In this document: positions 15,344-23,715 of the stretch, piece after piece | How positions within the stretch are numbered: position 1 is the stretch's first letter | Layout of the letters: each line of letters opens with the position of its first letter | Assembly: GCA_964538875.1 (NCBI GenBank) | Contig: CAZIHO010000016.1 | Coordinates: forward strand, 1 to 42,181 | Source: CAZIHO01 sp964538875 | GTDB lineage: Bacteria; Pseudomonadota; Gammaproteobacteria; Chromatiales; Chromatiaceae | Reading direction: 5' to 3' | Length of the DNA stretch: 42,181 nt | The notes under the pieces: generated by a model | Told to the model about the DNA's origin: nothing | Seen by the model: only the letters and a program-made list of their open reading frames with translations | Databases searched by the model: none | Made by a program: the position numbers and the translations under genes

Positions 15344-15736
15344 ATGCTGCGTCAACTGCTCGCTGCCTCCCTGAGCCTCTGGGCCGTCCAGGCCCTGGCT
15401 GCGGACCATAAGGAATTCGACCTGCGCAATGCCCAGGATCTAGTCAACCTCTGTGCCGTACCGGACGGCGACGCCATGGCGGAAGCCGGTCGCAGTTTCT
15501 GCTACGGCTATCTGAGCGGCGTCTATCAGTATTACGTCGCCATTCAGGACCGGGGTAAGACCAGCGCACCCAAGATTTGCATTCCAGACCCGAAACCTAG
15601 CCGCGCCCAAGCGGCGGCCCTGTTCGTGGACTGGGCCAAGGCCAATGGCCGCTACATGCAAGAACCCGCCGTGGACAGCTTGGGCCGGTTTGCCCAGGCC
15701 ACCTGGCCCTGCACCAAAGCCAAGGCGAAGAAATAG
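15344..15736 (+). CDS. Rap1a/Tai-family periplasmic protein
   Basis: A 130-residue exported protein: signal peptide MLRQLLAASLSLWAVQALA with cleavage before ADHKEF. The mature part has four cysteines in LVNLCAVPDG, RSFCYGYLSGV, KICIPDP and TWPCTKA, and the FCYGYLSGVYQYY stretch; this is the pattern of the Rap1a/Tai family, which includes immunity proteins of type VI amidase effectors in Serratia. No amidase effector gene is adjacent, so an immunity role is not supported here; many members are plain envelope proteins. GGAGAGG precedes the ATG at 15344. Confidence 0.75.
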   Translation: MLRQLLAASLSLWAVQALAADHKEFDLRNAQDLVNLCAVPDGDAMAEAGRSFCYGYLSGVYQYYVAIQDRGKTSAPKICIPDPKPSRAQAAALFVDWAKANGRYMQEPAVDSLGRFAQATWPCTKAKAKK

Positions 15737-15750
15737 CCGTCCAGGCCCCC

Positions 15751-15769
15751 GGGTTTGCCCGGCAAACCC
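15751..15769. terminator. hairpin after the Rap1a-like gene
   Basis: GGGTTTG at 15751-15757 pairs with CAAACCC at 15763-15769 around CCCGG; the whole 19-bp word is a palindrome about its central base. It ends shortly before the TGGAG ribosome binding site of the next gene. No U-tract. Confidence 0.4.
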
Positions 15770-15789
15770 CCAGATTGGAGATCTGAACC

Positions 15790-16062
15790 ATGCGTAACCG
15801 CAATCTAGTCGTACTTCCGGTCCTGGCCCTGGCCCTGGCTGGCTGTGCCTCCATGACCGACACCGAGCGCCGGGTCGCCACTGGCGCTGGCGTGGGTGCC
15901 GCCGGCGGCGCCCTGATTGGCTCCTTCAGCGGCAATGCCGGCGCGGGCGCCCTGATCGGCGCCGGTGTGGGCGCCGTGGGTGGCGCCATCTATGACAAGA
16001 ACAAGAAAGATGAGGATGCCGCCTACCGGCGGGGCTACCAGGACGCCAACCACTACCGTTAG
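15790..16062 (+). CDS. glycine-zipper lipoprotein
   Basis: A 90-residue lipoprotein with lipobox ALAGC (Cys at residue 19). The mature part is a double glycine zipper: ATGAGVGAAGGALIGSFSG and AGALIGAGVGAVGGAIYD, followed by a Lys/Asp/Tyr-rich polar tail (NKKDEDAAYRRGYQDANHYR). Glycine-zipper outer-membrane lipoproteins (YMGG/Pcp/SlyB-like) are abundant in Gram-negative envelopes and may insert into or bridge membranes. Exact role unknown. It sits 53 bp after the Rap1a-like gene in the same orientation. Confidence 0.82.
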   Translation: MRNRNLVVLPVLALALAGCASMTDTERRVATGAGVGAAGGALIGSFSGNAGAGALIGAGVGAVGGAIYDKNKKDEDAAYRRGYQDANHYR

Positions 16063-16082
16063 GTGGCCCGGCCCCGAGTTCA

Positions 16083-16105
16083 GGGGCCTCCGTCCTGGAG
16101 GCCCC
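16083..16105. terminator. perfect 9-bp hairpin after the glycine-zipper gene
   Basis: GGGGCCTCC at 16083-16091 pairs perfectly with GGAGGCCCC at 16097-16105 around GTCCT, 20 bp after the stop codon. No U-tract follows. Likely 3'-end stabiliser or weak terminator. Confidence 0.45.
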
Positions 16106-16181
16106 GCCCCCGGCAGCGGATTCCAGCCCGCGCCCATCCGGGCCACTTTTCGTACTCCTTTAGAAGCCCCAAGAGGTCATC

Positions 16182-16925
16182 ATGGCTCCCCTGAAAACCC
16201 TGTCTCGTATCGCTGGTATTTCCTTATTAGTAGCTAGCAGTCTTGCATTGGCCGCCGGCGCGCCCCGCTTTGGCGATTATCAAGCCAAGGGCTTTCTCAG
16301 CACTTACGCCGACATCAAGCCGGTGGGCGGCGACAGCAAAGCGTTTCGCTACATCAACCAGAAAATAGATCTTTCCAAGTACAACAAGCTGATGATCGAC
16401 CGCATCAAGATCTGGGTCAAGGATGATGCGAATTACAAGGGCGTGGACCCGGCGGAGTTGAAAGAGTTGGTCGATTATTTCCATCAGGCCATCGTCAAGG
16501 CGGTGGGTCCGACCTACCAGGTGGTGGACAAGCCGGGACCCGACGTGCTGCATCTGCGCATCGCGGTCACGGACCTAGTGCCCAACAAGCCAGAAGCGGC
16601 GGTGGCGACCCTGGTGGTGCCTTTTCTATGGGTGGGCGAGGCCGGTGCGGGAGCCGTCCAGGGTGATCTGGGCAGCACCCCCTTCATCGGCGAAGCGACC
16701 GTGGAAATGGAGGCCCTGGACAGTGTGAGCCACACCCGGGTGGCGTCCTTCATCGAACGCCATACCGGTAAGAAGTACAACTGGACGGAAGGCGTTGATA
16801 AAGGCGTGTCCAGCTACATGAAGGCCTATTCCACCTGGGACTACACCAAGGAAGCCTTCGACCGCTGGGCCGGCATGATCCGGGCACGGCTGGACGCCGC
16901 CCACGGGCGCGGCGCCAATTCCTAG
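16182..16925 (+). CDS. DUF3313 exported protein
   Basis: A 247-residue exported protein with signal peptide (RIAGISLLVASSLALAAG; no lipobox Cys). The mature part begins GDYQAKGFLSTYADIKPVGG and carries KYNKLMIDRIKIWV, VLHLRIAVTDLVPNKP and STPFIGEATVEMEALDS, the arrangement of the DUF3313 family of envelope proteins, often lipoproteins in other species. The strand pattern suggests a periplasmic beta-rich fold. AGAGGTCATC precedes the ATG. Function unknown; context suggests a cell-envelope role. Confidence 0.8.
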   Translation: MAPLKTLSRIAGISLLVASSLALAAGAPRFGDYQAKGFLSTYADIKPVGGDSKAFRYINQKIDLSKYNKLMIDRIKIWVKDDANYKGVDPAELKELVDYFHQAIVKAVGPTYQVVDKPGPDVLHLRIAVTDLVPNKPEAAVATLVVPFLWVGEAGAGAVQGDLGSTPFIGEATVEMEALDSVSHTRVASFIERHTGKKYNWTEGVDKGVSSYMKAYSTWDYTKEAFDRWAGMIRARLDAAHGRGANS

Positions 16926-16944
16926 CGAACAGGTTCCGGGATCC

Positions 16945-16959
16945 GGCGGGTCCCCCGCC
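16945..16959. terminator. GC hairpin after the DUF3313 gene
   Basis: GGCGGG at 16945-16950 pairs with CCCGCC at 16954-16959 around TCC, 20 bp after the stop codon. No U-tract. Confidence 0.35.
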
Positions 16960-16991
16960 GCGACCTGGACATGACTTGGAGAGCAGCCAAC

Positions 16992-17351
16992 ATGAGCGTC
17001 AGTCTGGTGGAAACCCAAGGCAACCTGATGATCGGCCGCTGTTCCGGCCGGCTGGGCTACCGGGAATGGGATCAGGCGCAACGCATGCTGGCGGATGAAA
17101 TCCGCGTGCGAGGCCGGTTGCGCCTGCTGATCCGGCTAGACGATTTTCACGGCTGGGAAAAGGGCGAGCAATGGGGCGATATTGGCTTCTTCAAAGCCCA
17201 CGACCAGGACATCCTGGCCATCGCCATCGTGGGCGAGCCCCGCTGGCGGGACGAGGCCCTGATGTTCAGCTTCGCCGGTATGCGCCAGGCGCCGGTAGCC
17301 TATTTCACGGATGAACATGAGGCCCACGCCTGGCTGGCCACCCACTCATAA
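16992..17351 (+). CDS. SpoIIAA-like STAS/SEC14-type protein
   Basis: A 119-residue soluble protein of the SpoIIAA-like (PF11964-type) family: an opening strand LVETQGNLMIGRCSGRLGYR, a central strand LRLLIRLDDFHGWEKGE, then ILAIAIVGEPRWRDEA and the end HEAHAWLATH. These proteins have an alpha/beta STAS-like fold and usually unknown partners. The ATG at 16992 has GGAGAG just upstream; an in-frame ATG 21 bp earlier lacks a suitable site. It lies between the DUF3313 and QEGLA-motif genes on the same strand. Confidence 0.78.
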   Translation: MSVSLVETQGNLMIGRCSGRLGYREWDQAQRMLADEIRVRGRLRLLIRLDDFHGWEKGEQWGDIGFFKAHDQDILAIAIVGEPRWRDEALMFSFAGMRQAPVAYFTDEHEAHAWLATHS

Positions 17352-17426
17352 GGATGGCGGCGGACCGGACCAGCGGGTTCGTGCTCCGCCAACCCCGGCC
17401 GGTTCAGTGCCACGGGAGTTTGCCAG

Positions 17427-18731
17427 ATGTCTAACCTAGATAAGGAACGGGAACGCATTCGCCGGGTTGCCCGGATTCTCTACCAGGGCGCCAAGCGAAT
17501 CCGCATCCTGCGCGCCATCGACTGGGCGCCCCAGGTGAAGGAACGCTTTTTTGCCGAGGGCGCCCGTGAATTGCCGGTGGTCAGCTATGCCGGCTTCGAT
17601 CCCCAGCCGAGCCTAGACGCGGTGTGGGAAGCGCGCCGCCTGATCGTCCCCATCAGCCCCATCGACCTGTGGCTGGAACGGCAGGCGGACGGCATTGAAA
17701 CCGGCGCCCGCATGTTGGGAGCGGTGGGCACCCGGGTGTTTTTCGAGCAGGCCCGGCGCGCCTATGGCGAACCCAGCGCGCCGCTGCGCTATTACCCGGC
17801 CACCACCCTGGAGTTGGCCGAGAGCGTGCGGGACGTGATCGAGCAACTGGCCCGCATCGACCTGGGCAGCGCACCCCCGGCCCACCATTCCGCCCAGCAG
17901 GTGGCGGATGACATCCAGCGGGCGGTGCGCCAGCACTTCGGCGCCGACGCCCCCGCCGTGACCCTGGTGGATGAGTTGTCCGCCAACGCCCTGGCCACCG
18001 CCAAGCGCATCCGCATCCGCCGCGACGCCCGCTTCACCGACCGGGACAGCGCCCAACTGCTCCAGCACGAGGCCCATATCCACGTCGCCACTTCCCTGAA
18101 CGGCCTGGCCCAGGACGATCTGCCGATTCTGGCCGCCGGACATCCGGGCACCACCCGCACCCAGGAGGGCCTAGCGGTGTTCGCCGAAATCATCAGCGGC
18201 ACCATGGAACTGGACCGGCTGCGGCGTCTGGCGGACCGGGTGTTCGCCATCCAAATGGCCATCGAGGGGGCGGACTTTCTGCAAGTGTACGCCTATTTCC
18301 TTGAACGGACCGGCGATCCCGGCCAAGCGTTCGAGAACAGCCGCCGGGTGTTCCGGGGCGGGCTGGTGACCGGCGGCGCGCCCTTCACCAAGGACGTGGT
18401 GTACCTGTATGGCCTGCTGCAAATCAGTAACTTCATCCGCGCCGTGTTCGGCGCCGGACGGGCCGACTGCCTGCGGCTGCTGTTCTGCGGCAAGTTGGAC
18501 CTGGGCGACGTGCCGGCGCTGGCGGAATTGACCGCCATGGGCCTGTGCCGTCCGCCCCGCTATCTGCCACCCTGGGCCAGCGACCTGCGCACTCTGCTGG
18601 CGCTCCTGACCTACACCAGCTTCATTCACCGGATCGACATGGAGCCCATCATCGCCATCGCCCAGCGGTTGCTGGAAAACGCGCCCATCGTCGAGGTACC
18701 CGCGCCCCAGGCGCCCAGTCAAGAACCATGA
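17427..18731 (+). CDS. QEGLA-motif protein (DUF1704), putative zinc metallopeptidase
   Basis: A 434-residue cytosolic protein. TRTQEGLAVFAE contains the family-defining QEGLA at 246-250. Upstream, QHEAHIH at 213-219 gives an HExxxH motif (His214, Glu215, His219). In the eukaryotic members of this family (MATCAP, DUF1704) the HExxxH and a downstream Glu bind zinc in a peptidase that trims tubulin tails; Glu247 of QEGLA would be the matching ligand. Bacterial members are named flavohemoglobin expression-modulating QEGLA proteins, a label with little mechanism behind it. All the motif residues are kept, so peptidase activity is a fair inference; the substrate is unknown. GGGAG precedes the ATG. 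The next gene on the strand encodes the DUF3141 protein. Confidence 0.82.
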   Translation: MSNLDKERERIRRVARILYQGAKRIRILRAIDWAPQVKERFFAEGARELPVVSYAGFDPQPSLDAVWEARRLIVPISPIDLWLERQADGIETGARMLGAVGTRVFFEQARRAYGEPSAPLRYYPATTLELAESVRDVIEQLARIDLGSAPPAHHSAQQVADDIQRAVRQHFGADAPAVTLVDELSANALATAKRIRIRRDARFTDRDSAQLLQHEAHIHVATSLNGLAQDDLPILAAGHPGTTRTQEGLAVFAEIISGTMELDRLRRLADRVFAIQMAIEGADFLQVYAYFLERTGDPGQAFENSRRVFRGGLVTGGAPFTKDVVYLYGLLQISNFIRAVFGAGRADCLRLLFCGKLDLGDVPALAELTAMGLCRPPRYLPPWASDLRTLLALLTYTSFIHRIDMEPIIAIAQRLLENAPIVEVPAPQAPSQEP

Positions 18732-18750
18732 CCCAGGGGGTCAACCCAGC

Positions 18751-18766
18751 CAGCCCAAGGGGGCTG
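18751..18766. terminator. short hairpin after the QEGLA gene
   Basis: CAGCCC at 18751-18756 pairs with GGGCTG at 18761-18766 around AAGG, 19 bp after the stop codon and upstream of the next ribosome binding site. No U-tract. Confidence 0.3.
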
Positions 18767-18812
18767 CCGGGGGAGATCCGGCCATCTTCGTTTCACCGGG
18801 GGAGCAACCGCC

Positions 18813-21107
18813 ATGACCATCGATGTGAACCAGAAGATCGAGCAGTCCCAGGACCTGTCCGCTAAGGTCGCCCGGCTGTACCAGCGGCGCCTGGAGGTAG
18901 CCCAGCAAGCGCTGGATGAGCGCCTGCATCAGGTGTTCGACCAGCAATTGGCTCAGTGGCAACAGTGGTCGCTGTTCTCGCCCCTGGAGTCGTGGGATCA
19001 GTTGGCCCGCTACGGTATCGATTTTGCCCAGCGCAGTCTGTTGTTCTGGGAGACCCTGCACCAGCGGGGCAATAACTTCGTCGCCCATGAGCGGGCCGGC
19101 AAACCGCCCCTGTTGCACTTTGAGTATGAAACGGTGCTGGACGCCCGCACCTTTGCCCAGCCGGTCAACTATGCCCTGCTGCGCATCATCCCCCCCGCCG
19201 GGGTGACCCTGGACCCCAAGCGCCGGCCCTACCTCATCATCGACCCCCGCGCCGGGCATGGCCCCGGCGTCGGCGGCTTCAAGGACGATTCCCAGGTGGG
19301 GGTGGCATTGCGGGACGGCCATCCAGTTTATTTCGTCAGCTTCTTCCCGGACCCGGAACCGGGCCAAACCCTCCTGGACGTTTGCGACGCTGAGCACCAT
19401 TTCGTGCATCAGGTGCGGAAACTGCATCCGGACAGCCCCCGGCCGGTAGTTATCGGCAACTGCCAGGGCGGTTGGGCGGCCATGATGCTGGCCGCGTCCG
19501 CCCCGGACGACACCGGCCCCATCGTCATCAACGGCGCACCCATGTCCTACTGGGGCGGCGCCTGGGAGGAAGGGGAAGGTGACAACCCGATGCGCTATTC
19601 CGGCGGCATGCTGGGCGGCACTTGGCTAGCGTCCTTCATCTCGGATCTGTCCAACGGCAAGTTCGACGGCGCCTGGCTGGTGCAGAATTTTGAAAACCTC
19701 AATCCGGCCAACAGCTTTTGGGACAAGTACTACCACCTGTTCGCCAACGTGGATACGGAACCCGCCCGCTTCCTGGAATTCGAGCGCTGGTGGGGCGGGT
19801 TCTATCTGCTCAACAAGGAGGAAATCGAGTGGATCACCACAAACCTGTTCGTGGGCAACAAACTCTGGGTCGGCAAGGACGGACAGGCCCCCGGCGGCCT
19901 GTTCGACCTGCGTAATATCCGCTCGCCCATCATTCTGTTCGCGTCCCTAGGGGACAACATCACGCCCCCGGAACAGGCCTTCAATTGGGTGGCGGACGTG
20001 TACGGCTCCACCGAGGAGATCAAGGCCCGGGGCCAGGTGATCCTGGGTCTGGTGCATCAGGACATCGGGCATCTGGGGATTTTCGTGTCCGGCCGGGTGG
20101 CCCGGAAGGAGCACGCTCAGATCGTCTCGGTGCTCAAGTCCATCGAGGCCCTGCCCCCCGGCCTGTACGGGATGCGCATCACCGAGGTGCCCGCCGACGG
20201 CCCGGAACCGGGCTACGAGGTGGAATTCATCGAACATCGCCTGGAGGAGGTCATGCAGCGGCTGAACCGTTTTCAGCGGGCCGACGAAGGCCCCTTCGAA
20301 ACGGTGGCGGCGGTGTCCGAATTCAATCAACGGGCCTATGAATTGTTCCTGCAACCCCTGGTCAAGGCCGCCGCCAACGAACCCCTCGCCAAGTTCCTGC
20401 GGGATTTCCACCCCCTGCGGGTCCAGCGGTGGGCGCTGTCGGACCTCAATCCCTGGCTGTCCTGGCTGGAACCGGCGACGCACCTGGTCAAGGACCACCG
20501 TCAAGCGGTGGACCCGGACAACCCCTACCGGCGGCTGGAACGGCTGTCCTCGGAAATGGTCAGCGCCTCCCTGGACTATTACCGTCACGCCCGGGACGCC
20601 GCCAGCGAGGCCCTGTTTTTCCTGACCTACGGCAACCTCATGTCCCTGTACCTGGGGGAGCAGCGGCCGGCGGCGGCCCGGCCACCAGCCACCCTGGGGG
20701 ACCCCCGGCAACTGCCGGTGGTCCGGGACGCCCTGGCCGCCATCGACCAGGGGGGCTACGCCGAGGCCTTGGCCCGGGTCGCCTACCTGTTGGAGCGCAA
20801 GGGCGAGCCCCTGACCCTGTCCCGGGTCGCGCTGCGCCATGAGTTACTCCAGGAATACCGTAGTTTCATCCCGGACACCACGCCGGACCAACGGCGCCTG
20901 ATCCGGGGCGAGCAGGAACTCATCGTGCGCTTCGAGCCGGACCAGGCCATCGCCACCTTGCCCCAATTACTCTCCGACCGGGCGGACCGGGCGCGGCTGC
21001 TGGAGTTTTTGGACCTGCTCTTGGAGGACGACCGAATCAAGAACCGGGCCCCGAACGCCGCGCAAATGGCCATGCTGAAGCAAATTCAGCAGGTGCTGGA
21101 AGCCTGA
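18813..21107 (+). CDS. DUF3141 protein, PhaC-like alpha/beta hydrolase
   Basis: A 764-residue protein of the DUF3141 family. Residues about 95-430 form an alpha/beta hydrolase resembling PHA synthase (PhaC): YLIIDPRAGHGPGVGG, the nucleophile elbow VVIGNCQGGWA with Cys217, acid Asp381 in SLGDNITPPEQ, and His420 in QDIGHLGIFVSG. A Cys in the G-x-C-x-G-G box is the PhaC signature and differs from ordinary lipases (Ser). The N-terminal 80 residues are helical (RLYQRRLEVAQQALDERLHQ) and the C-terminal 300 are mostly helical and unassigned. No signal peptide. Family members are annotated as hypothetical or PHA synthase-like; acyl transfer from CoA thioesters or polyester handling is inference. GGGGAG precedes the ATG. 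It is near the MaoC-Pta and acetate kinase genes downstream. Confidence 0.85.
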   Translation: MTIDVNQKIEQSQDLSAKVARLYQRRLEVAQQALDERLHQVFDQQLAQWQQWSLFSPLESWDQLARYGIDFAQRSLLFWETLHQRGNNFVAHERAGKPPLLHFEYETVLDARTFAQPVNYALLRIIPPAGVTLDPKRRPYLIIDPRAGHGPGVGGFKDDSQVGVALRDGHPVYFVSFFPDPEPGQTLLDVCDAEHHFVHQVRKLHPDSPRPVVIGNCQGGWAAMMLAASAPDDTGPIVINGAPMSYWGGAWEEGEGDNPMRYSGGMLGGTWLASFISDLSNGKFDGAWLVQNFENLNPANSFWDKYYHLFANVDTEPARFLEFERWWGGFYLLNKEEIEWITTNLFVGNKLWVGKDGQAPGGLFDLRNIRSPIILFASLGDNITPPEQAFNWVADVYGSTEEIKARGQVILGLVHQDIGHLGIFVSGRVARKEHAQIVSVLKSIEALPPGLYGMRITEVPADGPEPGYEVEFIEHRLEEVMQRLNRFQRADEGPFETVAAVSEFNQRAYELFLQPLVKAAANEPLAKFLRDFHPLRVQRWALSDLNPWLSWLEPATHLVKDHRQAVDPDNPYRRLERLSSEMVSASLDYYRHARDAASEALFFLTYGNLMSLYLGEQRPAAARPPATLGDPRQLPVVRDALAAIDQGGYAEALARVAYLLERKGEPLTLSRVALRHELLQEYRSFIPDTTPDQRRLIRGEQELIVRFEPDQAIATLPQLLSDRADRARLLEFLDLLLEDDRIKNRAPNAAQMAMLKQIQQVLEA

Positions 21108-21130
21108 GTCCGGCAACGATCCTAGACCCC

Positions 21131-21154
21131 GCTGCCGCGCCCGGCGCCGGCAGC
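21131..21154. terminator. GC hairpin after the DUF3141 gene
   Basis: GCTGCCG at 21131-21137 pairs with CGGCAGC at 21148-21154, and the inner CGCC/GGCG can extend the stem with a bulge. It lies 24 bp after the stop codon. No U-tract. Confidence 0.4.
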
Positions 21155-21210
21155 AGGGTGTCGTCGTCCGGGCAAGAGTTGGTTCCCTTTTTCAGTACGG
21201 GAGATAACCC

Positions 21211-21777
21211 ATGCACGCGCTCACTAGGTTTGCCGTCCGTTTCGGTTGGGCCGCCCTGGTGGTCCTATTGACCACCCTGCCCGCTCAACAAGCCGCCGCC
21301 GGCGCCGCCCAGATCAACCGGGAGGCGGACGCGGCCCTGGCCAAGCTACAACGGCAGGTGCCGGCCGCCAAGCAGTTGGCGCGCCAGGCCAAGGCGATCC
21401 TCATCTTTCCCTCGGTGGTGAAGGGCGGCTTGCTGGTGGGCGGTCAATATGGCGAGGGCGCCCTGCGCAAGGGCGGTAAGACGGTGGGCTATTACAGCAC
21501 CGCCGGCGTTTCCTACGGTTTGCAAGCAGGGGCCCAGAAATTCGGCTACGCCCTGTTCTTCATGCACGACGACGCCCTCAAACAGTTGAACGTGGCGGAC
21601 GGCTGGGAAATCGGCGTCGGCCCCAGCGTAGTCGTGGTGGACGAAGGCATGGCCAAGACCCTGACCACCACCACCGCCAAGGAAGGCGTCTATGCCTTCA
21701 TTTTTAGTCAAAAGGGACTCATGGCAGGCCTGGGGCTCCAGGGCTCCAAGATCACCCCCATCACGCCGGACCGTTAG
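21211..21777 (+). CDS. SYLF (YSC84-like) exported protein, second copy
   Basis: A 188-residue exported protein: signal peptide with core WAALVVLLTTLPAQ and cleavage near AAAG. The SYLF domain starts at INREADAALAKLQRQVPAAK and continues with AKAILIFPSVVKGGLLVGGQ, YGEGALRKGGKTVGYYS and the C-terminal AFIFSQKGLMAGLGLQGSKI. This copy fits the common bacterial YSC84 type more closely than the copy at 10133. Such proteins bind lipids or associate with the outer membrane; role unknown. GGGAGATAACCC precedes the ATG. It ends the plus-strand envelope run and converges on the small lipoprotein gene. Confidence 0.85.
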   Translation: MHALTRFAVRFGWAALVVLLTTLPAQQAAAGAAQINREADAALAKLQRQVPAAKQLARQAKAILIFPSVVKGGLLVGGQYGEGALRKGGKTVGYYSTAGVSYGLQAGAQKFGYALFFMHDDALKQLNVADGWEIGVGPSVVVVDEGMAKTLTTTTAKEGVYAFIFSQKGLMAGLGLQGSKITPITPDR

Positions 21778-21783
21778 GCCAGG

Positions 21784-21817
21784 GAGCCGGTGCACCGGGC
21801 CCTGCTGGCCCCGGCTC
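21784..21817. terminator. hairpin between convergent SYLF and lipoprotein genes
   Basis: GAGCCGG at 21784-21790 pairs with CCGGCTC at 21811-21817; the 20-base interior can fold further. It sits between two convergent stop codons and overlaps the stop of the minus-strand gene, the position expected for a bidirectional terminator, but lacks U-tracts. Confidence 0.4.
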
Positions 21818-22151
21818 AGCGGTAATTGGGAATGTAGGCGTAGGCCTTCGGCAAATTCGCGCCCTGGATTTGAAATGCCTGTGACTCCCAAAAGCTGCCC
21901 AGATCCGCGGTCTGTCCCGCCCGGTAGCCCCCGAGGGGGGTGCCGTTGCCGATTACCTGCAACAGACCATCCCCTGGCGGCAGGCGCAGACGCACCCGGC
22001 AGGGACTTTCGATGCAGCGCCCGGTATCGCCGGGCGCCAACTCAATCTGGTCGAACCCTTGCACGAAGTTGCCCGTGGAAGCACAGCCAAACAAGGCGCC
22101 AAGCCCCACCGACAGCACCAACGGAACCCAACCATGAGTGATTGTCTTCAT
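21816..22151 (-). CDS. small lipoprotein of unknown function
   Basis: A 111-residue lipoprotein. The chosen start (ATG at 22151) has AGAGGG in front and is followed by MKTITHGWVPLVLSVGLG and the lipobox ALFGC. The mature part has two further cysteines close together in TGRCIESPCRVRL, probably a disulfide, and a beta-rich pattern (GLLQVIGNGTPLGGYRAGQT, AYAYIPNYR). The frame extends to 22217 but the added residues are Arg/Pro-rich and would displace the signal sequence. It is the only minus-strand gene between 14.6 and 26.6 kb. Family not recognised. Confidence 0.72.
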   Translation of the reverse strand: MKTITHGWVPLVLSVGLGALFGCASTGNFVQGFDQIELAPGDTGRCIESPCRVRLRLPPGDGLLQVIGNGTPLGGYRAGQTADLGSFWESQAFQIQGANLPKAYAYIPNYR

Positions 22152-22332
22152 CCGCCCTCTCCCCCTAACCCATGCCAACCCCCTGGACCCGGCGGCCGGA
22201 CTCCTGGGCGGTCGCACCCCGCCAAGTCCGGTGCCTGCTTCTATTGTGACCCTTGTAGCGGATTTCCGCTCGCCCGCGCCGCCGGCTTGGGAGCCTTCCG
22301 GATGACCGCTAGCTTGTTGGAGCCATCAGTCC

Positions 22333-23706
22333 ATGAATAACTTTACCAATCGCACCTTTGATGAAATCACCATCGGCGAAACCCTCAGCTTGACCCGGCG
22401 CCTGAGTGAGTCCGAAATCGAGGCCCTGACCCTGGTGTCTGGCGACGTGGATCCCTTCCATATCGACGGAGACCCGCCGTCGCGCGGGGAAATGGCCGCC
22501 GAGGCAGTGGCGGCGGAAGGGCTGATTTCCGCCATGCTGAACCGGCGCCTGCCGGGACCTGGAACCCTGATTCTGGCCCAGGACCTGCGGTTTTCCGGCA
22601 CCCTGCGGGTCGGGGACGAACTGACCGGCCAGGTCACCGCCAAGGAAAAGCGGGCCGAAGACCGGAGCATCCGGTTCGATTGCCGGGTCAGCCGGGGCGA
22701 GGAGGTATTGCTCTGCGGCACCGTCACCGTCATCGCCCCCGCCCAGCGCATCAGTTACCGGGACATCGCCACCCCGGAAGTGCTGGTGCGCCGCAACGAC
22801 GGCTTCGCCCGCCTGTTCCGGCAACTGGAGGGAGTGGCGCCGGTGACTTGCGCGGTGGTGCATCCCTGCGACAAGGTGTCCCTGCTGGGCCCCTTGGAAG
22901 CGGCCCAGCGGGGCTGGATCACCCCGGTGCTGGTGGGTCCGGAAGCCAAGATCCGGGCGGTGGCAGACGCCGAGGGCGTGGATCTCGGCCCCTACCGGAT
23001 CGTCCCCACCGAGCACAGCCACGCCGCCGCCGATACCGCCGTGGCCCTGGCCCGCTCCGGCGAGGTGGAATCCCTGATGAAGGGCTCCCTGCATACGGAT
23101 GAACTCATGGGCGCGGTGGTCGCCGCCGCCACCGGGTTGCGCACCGGACGGCGGGTCAGCCATGTGTTCGTCATGGACGTGCCCGCCTACCCGCGGCTGC
23201 TACTGCTCACGGACGCCGCCATCAACATCGCTCCCACCATCAAGGACAAGCGGGACATCGCCCAAAACGCCATCGACATGGCGCAAATTTTGGGCATCCA
23301 ACAGCCCAAGGTGGCGATCCTGGCGGCGGTGGAGACCGTCAACCCGGACATGCAGGCCACCGTGGACGCCGCCATGCTGTGCAAGATGGCGGACCGGGGC
23401 CAAATCACCGGCGGCATTCTGGATGGTCCCCTGGCGTTCGACAACGCGGTCAGCGAGGAAGCGACCAAGACCAAGAAAATCGTCTCGCCGGTGGCGGGAC
23501 GGGCGGACGTATTGCTGCTGCCGGACCTGGAAGCGGGCAACATGGTGGCCAAGCAACTGCAATATCTGGCCGGTGCCGACGCCGCCGGCATTGTGCTGGG
23601 GGCCCGGGTGCCCATCGTGCTCACCAGCCGCGCCGACTCGGTGCGCACCCGGCTGGCGTCCGTGGCCCTGCTGGCCTTGGTCGCCCTAGCCCGGCGGCCC
23701 AGCTAG
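22333..23706 (+). CDS. MaoC-like hydratase / phosphate acetyltransferase fusion
   Basis: A 457-residue two-domain enzyme. Residues about 5-135 are a MaoC-type hotdog domain with the hydratase-type residues in GDVDPFHIDGD (Asp38, His43). Residues about 150-455 are a phosphate acetyl/butyryltransferase: FARLFRQLEGVAPVTCAVVH, VSLLGPLEAAQRGWITPVLV, VESLMKGSLHTDELMGAVV, INIAPTIKDKRDIAQNAIDM and the C-terminal AGADAAGIVLGARVPIVLTS. This matches proteins annotated as bifunctional enoyl-CoA hydratase/phosphate acetyltransferase. The expected chemistry is acyl-CoA + Pi to acyl-phosphate + CoA, with the hydratase part acting on enoyl-CoA; acyl chain length is not evident. Acetate kinase follows after 9 bp, so both products are coupled. 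The ribosome binding site (TTGGAG) is rather far from the ATG. Confidence 0.9.
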   Translation: MNNFTNRTFDEITIGETLSLTRRLSESEIEALTLVSGDVDPFHIDGDPPSRGEMAAEAVAAEGLISAMLNRRLPGPGTLILAQDLRFSGTLRVGDELTGQVTAKEKRAEDRSIRFDCRVSRGEEVLLCGTVTVIAPAQRISYRDIATPEVLVRRNDGFARLFRQLEGVAPVTCAVVHPCDKVSLLGPLEAAQRGWITPVLVGPEAKIRAVADAEGVDLGPYRIVPTEHSHAAADTAVALARSGEVESLMKGSLHTDELMGAVVAAATGLRTGRRVSHVFVMDVPAYPRLLLLTDAAINIAPTIKDKRDIAQNAIDMAQILGIQQPKVAILAAVETVNPDMQATVDAAMLCKMADRGQITGGILDGPLAFDNAVSEEATKTKKIVSPVAGRADVLLLPDLEAGNMVAKQLQYLAGADAAGIVLGARVPIVLTSRADSVRTRLASVALLALVALARRPS

Positions 23707-23715
23707 GAGACGGCC

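Noticed and set aside
15344..15736. Type VI immunity protein reading of the Rap1a/Tai-like gene
   Set aside because: No amidase effector, Hcp, VgrG or other secretion component lies nearby; family membership alone does not support an immunity role.
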